Of a stretch of DNA of 64,000 nucleotides, positions 62,083 to 64,000 are shown one piece after another. Both the position numbers and the translations under genes were made by a program. How positions within the stretch are numbered: position 1 is the stretch's first letter; each line of letters opens with the position of its first letter. A model generated the notes under the pieces. That model was given only the letters and a program-made list of their open reading frames with translations. It was not told where the DNA came from and did no database searches. Origin of the DNA: Sinorhizobium alkalisoli (GTDB lineage: Bacteria; Pseudomonadota; Alphaproteobacteria; Rhizobiales; Rhizobiaceae); NCBI RefSeq assembly GCF_008932245.1, contig NZ_CP034910.1:372001-436000 (forward strand). The letters run 5' to 3'.

Positions 62083-63036
62083 ATGGCGACGATAGCAGAC
62101 GAACTCGCGATTGAGCGTCGGGGCCATGCGGCGTCGGCGGCGCGCCGGCGCACGAATTTCGTGATCTTTCTCGGCCCGGCGATCGTGCTCACGATCCTCT
62201 TCTTCGTTCTCCCGGTGATCATCGATATCGCAGTGTCGTTCACCGACCTCGGCCGCTCTCTGCGCATCACCGAGTTCACCACCGAGCAATACCAGAAGGT
62301 CTTCCGGACCGATCGCCGGCTGACACAGGTGATAGGACTGACCTTCATCTATGTTTTTGGCACGCTGGCGATCTTCAACGTCACCTTTGGCCTGATCCTC
62401 GCCATCACCACCACGGCGATCCAGAATGTATCCGGCAGCTTCTTCCGGGGTGTGTGGCTGCTGCCGCGAATGAGCCCGTCGGTCCTCTACATTCTGCTCT
62501 GGCTATGGGCGGTGAGCCCCACCGAGGCCGGCCTCGTGAATCAGGTGCTCATGCGGGCTTTCGGACTCGATACGCCGCTCGACCTGCTGACCACGGCGCC
62601 AATCGCGCTCATCATCATCTCGAACGGCTTCATCGGTGCTTCGATGGGCATGATCATCTTCACCGCCGCGATCCGCGGGATCCCGGAGCACCTGTTTCAC
62701 GCTGCGGCAGTAGACGGCGCCGGAACATTCGCAAAGATCCGCTTCATCACCCTGCCGGCGCTGCGTTGGCCGATCAGCTTCGTGACGATCTACCAGACAT
62801 TGTCGCTGCTGGTCAGCTTCGAATACATCCTGCTCCTCACCAAGGGCGGCCCCTTCTACGACACGACCGTCTATGCACTTTACGTCTACCGTCGCGCCTT
62901 CGAGAGCGGCCAATACGGCTACGGGGCGGCGCTGGCGCTTTTTCTCATCGTCATCGGCATAGTCGTCGCTCTCATCGGCTGGCGGTTCTTCGACATGGAG
63001 CGTCTGCTGCAGCGCCCGCGTATCGAGGTGCATTGA
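62083..63036 (+). CDS. ABC transporter permease 1 (MalF-like)
   Basis: Permease of 317 residues with six spans in the MalF/UgpA family. It starts MATIADELAIERRGHAASAA; the first span is NFVIFLGPAIVLTILFFVLPVII. The EAA loop reads LFHAAAVDGAGTFAKIRFITLPALRWPI. An upstream in-frame ATG at 61987 lies in the hairpin and is rejected. It overlaps nothing; the second permease follows after one base. Confidence 0.9.
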   Translation: MATIADELAIERRGHAASAARRRTNFVIFLGPAIVLTILFFVLPVIIDIAVSFTDLGRSLRITEFTTEQYQKVFRTDRRLTQVIGLTFIYVFGTLAIFNVTFGLILAITTTAIQNVSGSFFRGVWLLPRMSPSVLYILLWLWAVSPTEAGLVNQVLMRAFGLDTPLDLLTTAPIALIIISNGFIGASMGMIIFTAAIRGIPEHLFHAAAVDGAGTFAKIRFITLPALRWPISFVTIYQTLSLLVSFEYILLLTKGGPFYDTTVYALYVYRRAFESGQYGYGAALALFLIVIGIVVALIGWRFFDMERLLQRPRIEVH

Positions 63037-63037
63037 G

Positions 63038-64000
63038 ATGGTCACGCAAGCCATGGACGATTGGGATGCATTGGCAGCGCGGGCGCGGCGCGCCCGGCGC
63101 TCGAAGGCGGTCGTCCTCTACGCCTTCTTGATCGCCGTGTCGCTGCCGATCATCCTCCCCTATTTTTGGCTCGTCACGATCGCTTTCTCCGCCAAGACCG
63201 GCGTCGCCGAGACAGCGGTCCTGTGGCGCTCGATGGCTGTGGTCGTGCCGGCCGTCATCGCCTTCTGGCTTGTTGCCGCGCTCGCCCAAAACAGACGCCA
63301 ATTGTGGATCGGCGTTGCCGCAGTCGCCACGGTCGCTGTCTTCTGCTTCGCTCTCCTGGTCGGGCCCGACCTGCACCTCGGCAATTTCATCTTCCTATGG
63401 GAGCCGGACTTCGCCTCGGTGGTGCGTTCGCGAGTGGGTGAAGTCAGAGGCGCGGTCCAGTTTCCCAATGTCTGGCATGCCTTCGGCAACTCGATCCTGA
63501 TTGCCGGTTCACAGACTGCCATCGTCGTCACCGTCGCCTCCTTGGCGGCCTACTACCTGTCGCGCTTTCAGTTCCCTGGCCGCTCGTCGATGCTTCGCTC
63601 GCTTCTAGTGCTCCACGCTTTCCCCGTGTTGACGCTGATCGTGCCGATGTTCCTGATGCTCTACTGGATTGGACTCCTCGACACGCTTTCGGGGGTCATA
63701 CTCGTGCTTGTCGCCTTCGAGTTGCCGTTTGCGATTTTCATCATGAAGGGCTTCTTCGACGCCGTGCCCTGGGACATCGAGATGAGCGCGCTCACCGACG
63801 GCGCGTCACGGCGGCAGGCATTCGTGAGCGTGGTGCTGCCGCAGGTGCGGAACGGCGTCCTTGCGATCGCCGTATTCACCTTCATCCGCGGTTGGGAAGA
63901 GTACATCTTCGTATTCACCTTCCTGATCAGAAACAGCAATTGGACGATGAGCCTCTATATGTACTGGGTGCGCGATGACGTCATGGGCGTCGACTACGGC
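63038..64000 (+). CDS. ABC transporter permease 2 (MalG-like), 3' end outside window
   Basis: First 321 residues of a MalG/UgpE-family permease. It starts MVTQAMDDWDALAARARRAR. Compared with MalG it has two extra hydrophobic segments near the N-terminus (SMAVVVPAVIAFWLVAALA and LWIGVAAVATVAVFCFALLVG) before the usual core. The EAA loop is IEMSALTDGASRRQAFVSVVLPQVRNG. A ribosome site is not distinct; coupling to the previous stop is likely. The gene is cut by the window end; an ATPase gene would be expected beyond. Confidence 0.88.
   Translation, partial: MVTQAMDDWDALAARARRARRSKAVVLYAFLIAVSLPIILPYFWLVTIAFSAKTGVAETAVLWRSMAVVVPAVIAFWLVAALAQNRRQLWIGVAAVATVAVFCFALLVGPDLHLGNFIFLWEPDFASVVRSRVGEVRGAVQFPNVWHAFGNSILIAGSQTAIVVTVASLAAYYLSRFQFPGRSSMLRSLLVLHAFPVLTLIVPMFLMLYWIGLLDTLSGVILVLVAFELPFAIFIMKGFFDAVPWDIEMSALTDGASRRQAFVSVVLPQVRNGVLAIAVFTFIRGWEEYIFVFTFLIRNSNWTMSLYMYWVRDDVMGVDYG

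Overview
The window is high-GC DNA of a Rhizobiaceae bacterium, most likely Sinorhizobium/Ensifer. I infer this from an alpha-galactoside (agp/mel) locus laid out like the one known from S. meliloti, from RIME-type intergenic mosaic repeats, and from the density of ABC transporters, LacI/AraC/LysR regulators and catabolic operons, as on a chromid or megaplasmid. No rRNA, tRNA, CRISPR array, replication origin or intact insertion sequence was seen.

Layout. 1-9.3 kb: alpha-galactoside uptake and hydrolysis on the minus strand (two family-4 glycosidases around an oligopeptide-type ABC transporter with a fused double ATPase), with a divergent AraC activator. 9.4-17.9 kb: a LacI regulator, a small cytochrome c, then a CUT2 sugar ABC operon with its own LacI repressor and a Gfo/Idh/MocA dehydrogenase; a textbook LacI operator precedes the operon. 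18-18.6 kb: a VapBC toxin-antitoxin cassette. 18.7-25 kb: an unusual locus of exported Gly/Asn-rich proteins, a NarL-type two-component system, a degenerate EAL protein and a small membrane protein, joined by a recurring GGACC/GGTCC inverted-repeat motif. Both Gly/Asn-rich genes on its left side carry one-base frame disruptions.

25-28.7 kb: a cupin protein, an alcohol dehydrogenase relic, and homogentisate catabolism (hmgA, maiA, MarR) with a palindromic operator. 28.8-30.4 kb: a GlxA-type regulator coupled to an isochorismatase-like hydrolase. 30.7-52.6 kb: a creatinine island. On the left is the N-methylhydantoin branch (N-carbamoylsarcosine amidase, HyuA, HyuB, NCS1 permease, LysR). On the right is the creatine branch (creatininase, creatinase, LysR) plus a polyamine-type ABC transporter. 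Both branches end in sarcosine. Two almost identical GATase1-AraC regulators form a 13.4-kb direct repeat within this island. Between them lie accessory genes: HicAB, ArsR with a lipoprotein, a dinB relic, and GST/hydrolase/VOC genes.

52.9-57.8 kb: an NAD-dependent epimerase, an ECF42-type sigma factor with two DGPF proteins, an Lrp regulator and a PLP-dependent lyase. 57.7-64 kb: a sulfatase, a glycerophosphodiester phosphodiesterase and an ABC sugar-type transporter whose last permease runs off the window, suggesting use of sulfated or phosphodiester-linked compounds.
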